A stretch of DNA of 16,879 nt from a bacterium (GTDB taxonomy: Bacteria; UBA9089; UBA9088; JAGUXG01): the NCBI GenBank assembly GCA_030018505.1, contig JASEHO010000019.1:1-16879 (forward strand), given 5' to 3'. Each line of letters opens with the position of its first letter. Position 1 is the stretch's first letter. Below, piece after piece: positions 1-6,571 of the stretch. Under the pieces are notes generated by a model that was not told where the DNA came from, did no database searches, and saw only the letters and a program-made list of their open reading frames with translations. The position numbers and the translations under genes were made by a program.

Positions 1-130
1 TTGAAGTAAAGTTCAATGTAAAATGTAAAATTAGTAATTAATCTTAAAATTATTCTTCTTCAAATGTTAATTGCTAATTGCTCAATGAATTCCCTTTTTA
101 CCTGGTTTGCTTTGCCTGGCTAAATAGTTA
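1..130 (-). mobile_element. MITE-like repeat, 5'-truncated by the window edge
   Basis: Read on the minus strand, this segment begins TAACTATTTAGCCAGG at 130 and runs through an A/T-rich core to position 1. It aligns over most of its length with the element at 15174-15330 in the opposite orientation, including near-identical blocks such as GAATAATTTTAAGAT and TTTACATTTTACATTGAAC. By comparison with that copy, about 15 nt of the second terminal repeat lie outside the window. It has no coding capacity. Its end lies 7 bp upstream of the tRNA-Arg gene, so any promoter for that tRNA must overlap the element. No transposase is present in the window. The alignment is seen directly; the MITE interpretation is inferred. 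Confidence 0.7.
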
Positions 131-137
131 CAAATAT

Positions 138-213
138 GCGGCCGTGGCTCAACGGATAGAGCAACTGACTACGAATCAGTAGATTGGAGGTTCGATTCCT
201 CTCGGCCGTGCCA
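138..213 (+). tRNA. tRNA-Arg (anticodon ACG)
   Basis: A full cloverleaf can be drawn by hand. The acceptor stem GCGGCCG (138-144) pairs with CGGCCGT (203-209), with a terminal G-T. The D arm is GCTC/GAGC. The anticodon stem ACTGA/TCAGT encloses loop CTACGAA with anticodon ACG at 171-173. The T arm GGAGG/CCTCT encloses loop TTCGATT. The discriminator is G210 and CCA (211-213) is encoded. ACG reads CGN arginine codons after A34-to-inosine editing by TadA. The gene is convergent with phoU, which ends 24 bp away. Confidence 0.97.
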
Positions 214-236
214 AATGCAAAAGTTCTAGCGGTTAA

Positions 237-902
237 CTAATACTTTGAGACATCCATATATTCCATCTTTCCAGTAACAAGAAAGACAACCCTTTCACAG
301 ATGTTTGTTATCCTGTCTGCAATCCTTTCTAAGTTATGGGCTGCCCAGATTAGATGTGTTGCCCTGGTGATGGTCTTTGGGTCCTCAATCATAAAAGATA
401 AAAGCTCCCGATATACCTGCTCATAAAGCATATCTATCTCATCATCCTCTTTGCAGATTTGCCGTGCCTCATCTGCGTCATTGGTCAAAAATGCAGAAAG
501 TGCCCTCTTTAACATATCAATAGTTTTTTGAGCCATCTTAGGAATATCAATAAGCGGTTTAACATGGGGCATATCTCCAATCATTATCGTAATCTTGGCT
601 ATTCCCTCGGCATGGTCTCCCATTCTTTCTAAGTCAACAATAATATTCAGAAGGGAGATGAGCTTTCTCAAGTCACCGGCTACAGGTTGTTGGGTAACAA
701 TCAGAGCCAGAGACTTTTCCTCAATATCCCATCTCTTTCTGTTGATGAGGATGTCATCGGCTATTACCTTCTTTGCGATAGACACATTCTTTTCTTTCAG
801 CGACAAAACAGCCTGCTCTATTGCTTGTTCTACCATTTCTCCCATCTCTATAAGCTCTGTCTGGAGCTCTTGAATAGCATTCTGAAAAGACTCTCTTGAC
901 AT
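237..902 (-). CDS. phoU: Phosphate transport system regulator PhoU
   Basis: This 221-residue protein matches the usual PhoU length and has two tandem three-helix PhoU domains (about residues 8-105 and 115-210). The signature stretches are GDLRKLISLLNIIVDLERMGD near residue 78 and HNLERIADRITNICE near residue 187, with the E/D-rich faces that bind metal in the family. PhoU acts on the cytoplasmic side, linking the PstSCAB transporter to a PhoR-type kinase and restraining phosphate uptake. It is the last gene of the pst cluster, 129 bp after pstB, and that gap is filled by a hairpin repeat. The start has a strong Shine-Dalgarno AGGAGG (909-914), 6 nt from the ATG, one of only two strong ones in the window. 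No phoR/phoB is present here. Confidence 0.96.
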   Translation of the reverse strand: MSRESFQNAIQELQTELIEMGEMVEQAIEQAVLSLKEKNVSIAKKVIADDILINRKRWDIEEKSLALIVTQQPVAGDLRKLISLLNIIVDLERMGDHAEGIAKITIMIGDMPHVKPLIDIPKMAQKTIDMLKRALSAFLTNDADEARQICKEDDEIDMLYEQVYRELLSFMIEDPKTITRATHLIWAAHNLERIADRITNICERVVFLVTGKMEYMDVSKY

Positions 903-908
903 ATTCTA

Positions 909-914
909 CCTCCT
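909..914 (-). promoter_or_regulatory. Strong ribosome binding site of phoU
   Basis: AGGAGG in the minus-strand reading lies 6 nt before the phoU ATG. It shows that the host ribosome uses canonical Shine-Dalgarno pairing, which makes the lack of one at several promoter-proximal genes here more notable. Confidence 0.8.
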
Positions 915-929
915 ACTTAAAAAGTAAAA

Positions 930-1034
930 AGTGAAAAGCATAAAATAAGTGAAAAGTGAAAAACTAAAAACGAAAAACTATTTACAATATTTATTATTTT
1001 TATCTGTAACTTTTCACTTATCACTTATCACTTA
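930..1034. repeat. Hairpin repeat of the word AAGTGA(AA) between pstB and phoU
   Basis: The spacer is built from variants of AAGTGAAA. Perfect 13-bp arms ATAAGTGAAAAGT (945-957) and its reverse complement (1009-1021) enclose a 51-nt A/T-rich loop. The repeat runs into the pstB stop codon: the TAA at 1032-1034 is part of a TAAGTGA unit. In the operon mRNA it would form a stem-loop after pstB and could stabilise the 3' end of the transporter message or weaken expression of phoU. The structure is seen; the role is inferred. Confidence 0.75.
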
Positions 1035-1784
1035 TCCAAACCTGCCTGTGATATAGTTCTCAGTCAATTGCTCCCTTGGAGCTGTAAAAAGTTTACTTGT
1101 CTCATTGAACTCAATAAGCTCTCCAAGGTAAAGAAACCCAGTCCAATCTGAGACCCTGGCTGCCTGCTGCATATTATGGGTAACAATGATAATGGTATAG
1201 CTCTTCTTTAATTCGGACATAAGGTCTTCTATCTTAAAAGTAGAGGCTGGATCCAAAGCAGAGCAGGGTTCATCCATCAAAAGGACTTCAGGCTCAATAG
1301 CTAATGCCCTGGCTATACAGAGTCTCTGTTGCTGTCCACCTGAAAGCTCCATAGCAGATTTATGAAGCTCATCCTTTACCTCCTTAAAAAGCCCGCTGGC
1401 TACCAAACTCTTTTCTACAATCTCAGATACCTGTGAGGTTTTCTTTATTCCTTTTATCCGCAGGCCATAAGCAACATTATCATATATTGACTTTGGAAAT
1501 GGGTTCGGTTTCTGAAAGACCATGCCTACCTTTCTTCTTATCTCCACCACATCCGTATTATTGCCGTGAATATCCTTACCATCTAAAAATATCTTGCCAG
1601 TAAGTCTTGAATTAAGAATAAGGTCATTCATTCGGTTCAGGCACCGCAGGAAGCTGGACTTTCCGCACCCTGATGGCCCGATAATAGCAGTAATATTGTT
1701 TTCAAGGATACTAAGGTTTATTGAAGAAATAACCCTCTTTTCTCCATAATAAAGGCTCAGGTCTTCTGTTGTTATCTTATCCAT
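1032..1784 (-). CDS. pstB: Phosphate ABC transporter ATP-binding protein PstB
   Basis: This 250-residue ABC ATPase energises phosphate import through PstC/PstA. The Walker A GPSGCGKSS is at residues 36-44. The PstB-typical CLNRMNDL follows it, then a Q-loop in GMVFQKPNPFPKSIYDNVAYG, the signature LSGGQQQRLCIARALA, Walker B VLLMDEPCSALDP and the H-loop histidine in VTHNMQQAARVSD. The length is normal for PstB. The ATG overlaps the end of pstA by 8 bp and is preceded by AAAGGA 3-4 nt away, so translation is probably coupled. The stop codon lies inside the downstream hairpin repeat. Confidence 0.97.
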   Translation of the reverse strand: MDKITTEDLSLYYGEKRVISSINLSILENNITAIIGPSGCGKSSFLRCLNRMNDLILNSRLTGKIFLDGKDIHGNNTDVVEIRRKVGMVFQKPNPFPKSIYDNVAYGLRIKGIKKTSQVSEIVEKSLVASGLFKEVKDELHKSAMELSGGQQQRLCIARALAIEPEVLLMDEPCSALDPASTFKIEDLMSELKKSYTIIIVTHNMQQAARVSDWTGFLYLGELIEFNETSKLFTAPREQLTENYITGRFG

Positions 1785-2619
1785 AATCCTTTCTTAGCCT
1801 TGTCCTGATAATTAGAGCAATAAGGTTCAAGCCAAAGACAAAGGAGACCAAAACAAAGGCTGTGCCAAAGGCTATGGGTCTTACCTTTTCCAGATCATAA
1901 TGCTGGGTTGAGAGGATATATAAATGATAGGGAAGTGCCATAAATTGGTCAAATATAGAACCAGGCAGTTTAGGCAGCCAAAAACAGACACCAGTGAATA
2001 GAATAGGGGCTGTTTCACCTGCTGCCCTTGATAAGCCTAAAATGGCACCTGTCAGTATTCCGGGTGTGGCATAGCGGAGGACTAATCTTGTTGTCTGCCA
2101 CTTTGTAGCCCCTAAGGCTAAAGCACCCTCCCTAAAGCTCTTTGGCACAGATTTGATTGCCTCTTCAGAAACTGCAATGACCCAGGGTAGGGTCAAAAGC
2201 CCGAGGGTAAGACCAGAGGCAAGGATTGATGCGCCAAGATTAAGGCTCTGGACAAAAAGGGCAACACCAAAGAGGCCATAGACAATAGAGGGAACACCAG
2301 CCAGATTTCTAATGCTTGCCCGGATAAAACTTACGAGCCTTCCTTCTTTGGCATATTCGCTTAAGTAGATAGCCGCACCAATGCCAAAGGGAATAGAGAA
2401 GAAGGTAGTGATAAGGGTAAGAGCGACAGTTCCAAAGACTGCCGGAAAGATCCCTCCGCTTGTCATTCCTTCCTTTGGAAAGGAGAATAAGAATTCTAAG
2501 TTGATGACCTTAGCTCCTTGTATGCCAATAAAAAGAAGGAGGAGAACAACTATTCCGAGAATCAAAATAGCAGAAGCCTTGAGCAAAAAAAACCCAAACC
2601 ATTCTTTTATCTTCTTCAT
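1777..2619 (-). CDS. pstA: Phosphate ABC transporter permease PstA
   Basis: This 280-residue inner-membrane permease has about six hydrophobic segments: an N-terminal anchor at about 10-32, then the MetI-type permease core. The core contains GIGAAIYLSEYA, the PstA-typical NLAGVPSIVYGLFG, and the EAA-loop stretch REGALALGATKWQTT that docks PstB. It forms the phosphate channel together with PstC. Its ATG overlaps the pstC stop as ATGA, and pstB overlaps its own 3' end. Confidence 0.96.
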   Translation of the reverse strand: MKKIKEWFGFFLLKASAILILGIVVLLLLFIGIQGAKVINLEFLFSFPKEGMTSGGIFPAVFGTVALTLITTFFSIPFGIGAAIYLSEYAKEGRLVSFIRASIRNLAGVPSIVYGLFGVALFVQSLNLGASILASGLTLGLLTLPWVIAVSEEAIKSVPKSFREGALALGATKWQTTRLVLRYATPGILTGAILGLSRAAGETAPILFTGVCFWLPKLPGSIFDQFMALPYHLYILSTQHYDLEKVRPIAFGTAFVLVSFVFGLNLIALIIRTRLRKDYG

Positions 2620-3491
2620 TCCACCTTCACCCTCATCTTAATAGATATATGCTCGGCTATAAGGTTTGTAGCCAAGCTGATGATAAAAAGAATAGCTCCT
2701 ATTCCAAAAATGGCGTAGTAGTGCGTTGTCCCTTTTGCCACCTCTCCAAGCTCAAGGGCTATCGTTGCTGTCATCGTCCTTAAGGGGTCAAAAATACTTT
2801 TAGGAATAGAGAGGCTATTCCCTGTAACCATTAGAACCGTCATTGTCTCACCGATTGCCCTGCCAATACCCAATACAACTCCAGCACAAATTCCAGAAAA
2901 GGCAGCAGGAAGAACAGTCTTAGTCAAGGTCTCCCATTTGCTTGCTCCAAGGGCAAAGGATGCCTCTTTGTAACTTTTGGGAACAGCCCTAAGGCTATCC
3001 TCTGAGACGCTAATAATCGTGGGAAGTGCCATTATAGCCAGAAGTATTCCTCCATTCAGCCCAGAAAGTCCAGAGATGCCAAAAACCTTTGTAATAAGAG
3101 GGCCGACCAGCACAATTCCAACAAATCCTATAGCCACAGATGGAATTCCAGCCAATATTTCTATGGCTCCTTTAATTATATCTCTTGCTTTATGGGGCGC
3201 ACCCTCAGAGATGTAGGCAGCTACTGCTACCCCTAAGGGTCCAGCAATGATTATTGCGCAGGAAGTAACCAAAAATGTAGAGAAGACCATAGAGAGGATG
3301 CCATAAGATGGCTGGCCATAAGCTTCTGGGTTCCATCTTATCCCAAAGAGAAAGCTCATCACAGAAACATCCCTGAATGTCTTCAATCCCTCAGTAAGGA
3401 GAAGAGCAAAAATTCCCAGGATAAGAAAGACAGAAGAGATTGCTGTCAAAAAGAGAATAAGATGGATTGCCTTTTCTTTAAGTCTTCTCAT
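2616..3491 (-). CDS. pstC: Phosphate ABC transporter permease PstC
   Basis: This 291-residue permease has an N-terminal membrane segment at about 9-32 and a six-helix layout. Family stretches include GPLGVAVAAYISE, the channel motif EILAGIPSVAIGFVG, and the coupling loop YKEASFALGASKWETLTKTVLPAA. It ends with the usual GRAIGETMTVLMVTG segment. The ATG overlaps the pstS TGA (ATGA), and it overlaps pstA by 4 bp in the same way. No clear Shine-Dalgarno precedes it, so expression likely depends on coupling to pstS translation. Confidence 0.96.
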   Translation of the reverse strand: MRRLKEKAIHLILFLTAISSVFLILGIFALLLTEGLKTFRDVSVMSFLFGIRWNPEAYGQPSYGILSMVFSTFLVTSCAIIIAGPLGVAVAAYISEGAPHKARDIIKGAIEILAGIPSVAIGFVGIVLVGPLITKVFGISGLSGLNGGILLAIMALPTIISVSEDSLRAVPKSYKEASFALGASKWETLTKTVLPAAFSGICAGVVLGIGRAIGETMTVLMVTGNSLSIPKSIFDPLRTMTATIALELGEVAKGTTHYYAIFGIGAILFIISLATNLIAEHISIKMRVKVE

Positions 3492-4306
3492 TGGACAGGA
3501 TAAAATCCTTCTTCTGCCACAATCCTTTGGCCTTCTTCACTAAGCTCAAAACTTATGAAGCTGGCTATATTAGAAGAAGGCTCGCCATTTGTGTATTGGT
3601 AGAGCTTTCTTTCAAGTGGATAGCCTTTCTCTAAGGGTGAGATATAGGGAGAATCCTTGTCTTTGGCAATCTTTATCTCTTTTATTCCTTCTGCAGATTT
3701 AAGATAACCAATCCCCACATAGCCAATGCCACCAGGGTCCCTTTTGACTGCCTCAACAATTTGAGATGTTCCTATCATCTGTTTCATATTTGGTGAATAG
3801 TCACCCTTTACAGCAGTCTCCCTGAAATAAAGGTAAGTGCCAGAGGCGCTTGTCCTTCCATAGAGTATTATGGCTAAATCAGCACCACCAAGCTCTTTGT
3901 AGTTGGTTATCTCACCCCTATATATTTTTCCAAGTGTCTCTATCGTCAGGCTACCTATCATAAGCGAAGAATTGATAATAATGGCTAATCTATCAAGGCC
4001 AAATACTGTCGCTATCGGGTTTATCCCATTCTCTTTTGCCTTTTTTAGCTCCTCTTCTTTCATCAGTCTTGAGGAGTTGGCTATATCTGTTTCAGAGTTG
4101 ATAAGGGCTGAAATCCCTACCCCAGAGCCTCCCCCTGTCACAGCAATAGAGAGCTTGGGATTTTTTTCCATAAACCCTTCTGCCAATCTTTGCACAAGAT
4201 TGACCTCTGTATCAGAGCCTTTGATACGAATAACACTACTTTCTTTCCTGGTGCATCCTGCAATGAAAATAGTCAGACAAGCAACCCACAATAAAGTTTT
4301 CCGCAT
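3488..4306 (-). CDS. pstS: Phosphate ABC transporter substrate-binding lipoprotein PstS
   Basis: The protein has 272 residues from the chosen start. MRKTLLWVACLTIFIAGC is a lipoprotein signal peptide with lipobox IAGC (lipidated Cys18). The binding domain follows, with RIKGSDTEVNL, then AVTGGGSGVGISALINSETDIANSSR, whose Ser/Thr/Gly-rich loops bind phosphate, and later GRTSASGTYLYF and DPGGIGYVGIGYL. The frame extends 25 codons upstream, but that extension would put unrelated residues ahead of the signal peptide and runs into a repeat, so the internal ATG at 4306 is preferred. No Shine-Dalgarno is visible; a promoter lies just upstream. It captures periplasmic phosphate for PstCAB. No obvious Pho box was found. 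Confidence 0.95.
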   Translation of the reverse strand: MRKTLLWVACLTIFIAGCTRKESSVIRIKGSDTEVNLVQRLAEGFMEKNPKLSIAVTGGGSGVGISALINSETDIANSSRLMKEEELKKAKENGINPIATVFGLDRLAIIINSSLMIGSLTIETLGKIYRGEITNYKELGGADLAIILYGRTSASGTYLYFRETAVKGDYSPNMKQMIGTSQIVEAVKRDPGGIGYVGIGYLKSAEGIKEIKIAKDKDSPYISPLEKGYPLERKLYQYTNGEPSSNIASFISFELSEEGQRIVAEEGFYPVQ

Positions 4307-4318
4307 AAATATATTGTA

Positions 4319-4347
4319 ACTATACCCAATGAAAACAGCCTTTACAA
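4319..4347 (-). promoter_or_regulatory. Putative pstS promoter, nearly leaderless
   Basis: On the minus strand, -35 TTGTAA (4342-4347), a 17-bp spacer and -10 TATAGT (4319-4324) are followed by 12 nt and then the pstS ATG. The predicted start of transcription is about 5-6 nt before the ATG. A second -10-like TACAAT (4313-4318) lies even closer but has no -35 at 17 bp. Confidence 0.5.
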
Positions 4348-4362
4348 AAAAAATAGGGAATA

Positions 4363-4461
4363 AAAGGGGTCCAGGATTCAAGGGTTCCAGGGTTAAAAGA
4401 ATTCAGTAGTCTCGCCTTCTTTTCGACGCATCTCCCCCTCTACCCTTGAACCCTTTTTAAG
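4363..4461. repeat. Hairpin repeat of the word (A)GGGTTCCAGG/TTCAAGGG
   Basis: The spacer between the 3' end of the winged-helix gene and pstS contains GGGGTCCAGGATTC, AAGGGTTCCAGGG and, further on, TACCCTTGAACCC. Perfect 9-bp arms TTCAAGGGT (4377-4385) and ACCCTTGAA (4442-4450) can fold, and CCCTTTTT follows the right arm. It could act as an intrinsic-type terminator on the plus strand. It is G/C-richer than the other spacer repeats. The arms are seen; the terminator role is inferred. Confidence 0.6.
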
Positions 4462-4507
4462 CCTAAATTTTTGCCGAGTCTGATTTATTTAGGTATACAA
4501 CTTTTTA

Positions 4508-4804
4508 TTAGATTATCTTTCTTCTGAGAATGGACTTGGTGAACTCATCAATGGTGTGAATCGTATCTAAATCACTAGTAAAGGAATAAATGGCTGTTTC
4601 ACCATCACCCATCTTTTCAACAATTCCTTTCCTTGTAAAAAATTCTAATGCCTCCCTCACATATGCTTCAGGTCTCTTGACAAACTCAGAAAACCTGCGG
4701 GGTGTATCCATAGCATATTGATTCCTTGAAAAGAAGACTAAAAGCTCAAGCTTTGTCATCGCCAACAAGATATCAGAAAATATTGCTCTAATTCCAGCTT
4801 CCAT
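4508..4804 (-). CDS. Small winged-helix (MarR/TrmB-like) DNA-binding protein
   Basis: This 98-residue protein has no close family that I can name. The predicted helix-turn-helix runs through ELLVFFSRNQYAMDTPRRFSE and PEAYVREALEFFTRKGIVEKM (about residues 19-63), followed by a wing-like DGETAIYSF and a C-terminal helix. That is the shape of a one-domain transcription regulator. It starts 2 nt after the radical-SAM gene stops, so the two are probably co-transcribed and it may regulate that operon. It could also be a non-regulatory wHTH adaptor. The downstream spacer is repeat-rich. Confidence 0.75.
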   Translation of the reverse strand: MEAGIRAIFSDILLAMTKLELLVFFSRNQYAMDTPRRFSEFVKRPEAYVREALEFFTRKGIVEKMGDGETAIYSFTSDLDTIHTIDEFTKSILRRKII

Positions 4805-4806
4805 AT

Positions 4807-5496
4807 TTACATCCCTCGTATCTCAATCTTTTCTATATATCTTTTAGCTATCTCTTTTAGCCCAAAGAGATACTCTTGGCAGTAAGGCATAATCTTCATA
4901 AAATTAGGGTCTAAGGTCTTTTTGTTCTGAAACTGCTGAAGAAACCATCTTCTTGCGCCCTGGATTTCTCTTCCTATCTTCTCTATCTCCTCCTCATCAA
5001 TAATGGTAGGAACACAGGTTGTTCGCAGTTCATATTCTATTTTAGAAGATTTCAAAAATTCTATTGTCTCTCTTATTTTTTCTCCCCCTACCTCCTTTCC
5101 ACAAGCCTTTTTATAATTAGAAAGAGACGCTTTTATATCAAGGGCAATATAATCAACAATCCCTTCTGATACCAAGCCCTTTAATGGTTCTAAAAGATAC
5201 CCATTTGTATCAACCTTCACGGCTAGCCCCATCTCCTTAATCTTTTTGCATAATAAATGAAGGTCGCTGTGAATAGTTGGTTCTCCACCTGTTATGACCA
5301 CACCATCAATAAATCTTTTCCTTTTTTCTATATCCTCTATTGCCTTTGTATAATCTATTCCGTTTTTTTCTCCGTTTACTAAGTCCGGATTTTGGCAAAA
5401 TGGGCAAGCCAGGTTGCATCCAGAAAGAAAAAGAAGGCAAGAGAGTTTATCCGGGTAGTCTATTAAAGATATCCCCTGCACCTTGCTTATTTCCAT
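4807..5496 (-). CDS. Radical SAM activase, anaerobic ribonucleotide reductase activating-like (NrdG2 type)
   Basis: This 229-residue radical SAM protein has the CxxxCxxC cluster motif in GCNLACPFCQN (Cys27, Cys31, Cys34), then GVVITGGEPTIH and VKVDTNGYLL, as in glycyl-radical-enzyme activases. The opening KVQGISLIDYPDKLSCLLFL is typical of the NrdG-like group that installs a glycyl radical on an anaerobic reductase. The partner enzyme (NrdD or a pyruvate-formate-lyase type) is not in the window, so the target is unknown. It has its own promoter inside the 3' end of the preceding gene and no Shine-Dalgarno, and it is followed at 2 nt by the winged-helix gene. Confidence 0.88.
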   Translation of the reverse strand: MEISKVQGISLIDYPDKLSCLLFLSGCNLACPFCQNPDLVNGEKNGIDYTKAIEDIEKRKRFIDGVVITGGEPTIHSDLHLLCKKIKEMGLAVKVDTNGYLLEPLKGLVSEGIVDYIALDIKASLSNYKKACGKEVGGEKIRETIEFLKSSKIEYELRTTCVPTIIDEEEIEKIGREIQGARRWFLQQFQNKKTLDPNFMKIMPYCQEYLFGLKEIAKRYIEKIEIRGM

Positions 5497-5504
5497 TTAT
5501 GGTA

Positions 5505-5533
5505 AGTATAATTCTCGTGGACTTGTTTGTCTA
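5505..5533 (-). promoter_or_regulatory. Putative promoter of the radical SAM gene, leaderless type
   Basis: On the minus strand, -35 TAGACA (5528-5533), a 17-bp spacer and -10 TATACT (5505-5510) are followed by 8 nt and the ATG. Each box matches the sigma70 consensus at 5 of 6 positions. The transcript would start 1-3 nt before the start codon. No Shine-Dalgarno is present. Confidence 0.6.
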
Positions 5534-5535
5534 TA

Positions 5536-6486
5536 TCATTTTTTAAGGCTAAGTATCTTGGAGAAAGAGAGACCTTCAATAAATAAGCAGGCTATTCCAA
5601 AGAGTGTTGTTGGAATGAAGTTGACAAGATAAAGAAGAATGGAAAAGCTCGCGGCAATCTCTTTGTCCTGTCCAAATATCTGCAAGGCAAGGATACAGAA
5701 ATAATGGAATGTTCCAATATATCCAGGGGCAGCAGGAATCATTACACCAATTACAGTCATTACCAGAACAAAAAAGGCAATGTGTAGCGGAAGAAAGATA
5801 CCTATGGAAAGAAGGAAAAGGTGGATAGAGAAACCTGCAATGAGCCAGGAGAGGATAGAATAAAAGGAGAGCAAAAGAATCTTCCTCTTTGAGCTCAGAA
5901 CAGAAAGCCCTTCTGAAAAGTTCTCTATAATTTTAGAAAATCTAAGAGATATTTTCTCTACCTGTTTTATTGTCCATCTTTTATGGGTTTTGAGCAAGAA
6001 AAGAAAGATAAGAATGAGAAGACAGGCTCCAAAAATGAAAAGGCCTGTCTTTTTTATATTCTCTGGTATCGGAGATATAAATAATAATAAGGCAAGAAAG
6101 GTGAATACAGCGATAGTATCAAGGATTCTTTCTAAGATAATCGTAGCCAGGATAAGACTTTTGCTGACATTTTCCTTTTCTCCCAGGACATATGCTCTCA
6201 CCAACTCTCCAATCCTGGCAGGAAGTATATTGTTCACCGTAAGTCCAATCAGGAAAGAGGAGCCAAGTCTATAAATTCCCATTCTCTTTGTTGGAGAAAG
6301 GATTACCTGCCATCTTATCACTCTGATAGCAAAGGCAGCTACTGTGGCTAAAAAACCGATGAAAAGATAAAGGTAGTTTATATGACAAAAAACCCTTGCA
6401 GCTTTTACAAAATCAAGATTTCTTGCCGCAAGGTATAAAAAAAGGCAGCTTATAAGTATCGGCAGGATAATCTTTAACTTTTTCAT
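5536..6486 (-). CDS. YbhN/UPF0104-type flippase-like integral membrane protein
   Basis: This 316-residue polytopic membrane protein has about eight hydrophobic segments, and a signal-anchor-like start (MKKLKIILPILISCLFLYLA). Family hallmarks of the lysylphosphatidylglycerol-synthase transmembrane region (PF03706) are visible: FAIRVIRWQVIL, NNILPARIGELVRAYVLGE followed by the ATIILERILDT stretch, and PAAPGYIGTFHYF near residue 250. Members lack the catalytic synthase domain here and are thought to move or handle lipid-linked substrates, but the substrate is unknown. The start codon directly abuts a 7-bp tandem repeat array, and the end overlaps the promoter of the next gene. Confidence 0.85.
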   Translation of the reverse strand: MKKLKIILPILISCLFLYLAARNLDFVKAARVFCHINYLYLFIGFLATVAAFAIRVIRWQVILSPTKRMGIYRLGSSFLIGLTVNNILPARIGELVRAYVLGEKENVSKSLILATIILERILDTIAVFTFLALLLFISPIPENIKKTGLFIFGACLLILIFLFLLKTHKRWTIKQVEKISLRFSKIIENFSEGLSVLSSKRKILLLSFYSILSWLIAGFSIHLFLLSIGIFLPLHIAFFVLVMTVIGVMIPAAPGYIGTFHYFCILALQIFGQDKEIAASFSILLYLVNFIPTTLFGIACLFIEGLSFSKILSLKK

Positions 6487-6519
6487 AGCTTTCAGCTTTC
6501 AGCTTTCAGCTTTCAGCTT
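6487..6519. repeat. 7-bp tandem repeat (AGCTTTC x4.7) abutting a start codon
   Basis: Four perfect AGCTTTC units (6487-6514) plus a partial AGCTT lie immediately upstream of the flippase-like gene's ATG (GCTGAAA repeats on the coding strand). A consensus -35 TTGACA lies just beyond (6524-6529), but no good -10 follows at 16-18 bp. Changes in copy number would move this -35 relative to the start codon. Confidence 0.85.
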
Positions 6520-6536
6520 AAACTGTCAAATATTTT

Positions 6537-6566
6537 CTGACTGCTGACGACTGATTACTGACTGCT
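6537..6566. repeat. Degenerate CTGACTG-word repeat
   Basis: This stretch is made of variants of CTGACTGCTGA and CTGATTACTGA just after the HEAT gene stop, and is partly self-complementary with the neighbouring array. It is another of the short-word spacer repeats of this genome. Confidence 0.5.
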
Positions 6567-6571
6567 ATTTT

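Noticed and set aside
595..899. Open frames on the plus strand inside phoU
   Set aside because: They lie antisense to a well-conserved PhoU reading frame, have no recognisable motif and no start signals.
4319..4347. Pho box upstream of pstS
   Set aside because: CTGTTTTCAT is present but there is no tandem 7-bp repeat with 4-bp spacing as expected for PhoB or related regulators.
4307..4381. N-terminal extension of PstS by 25 codons
   Set aside because: It would place unrelated hydrophobic residues before a complete lipoprotein signal peptide and it covers the promoter and a repeat.
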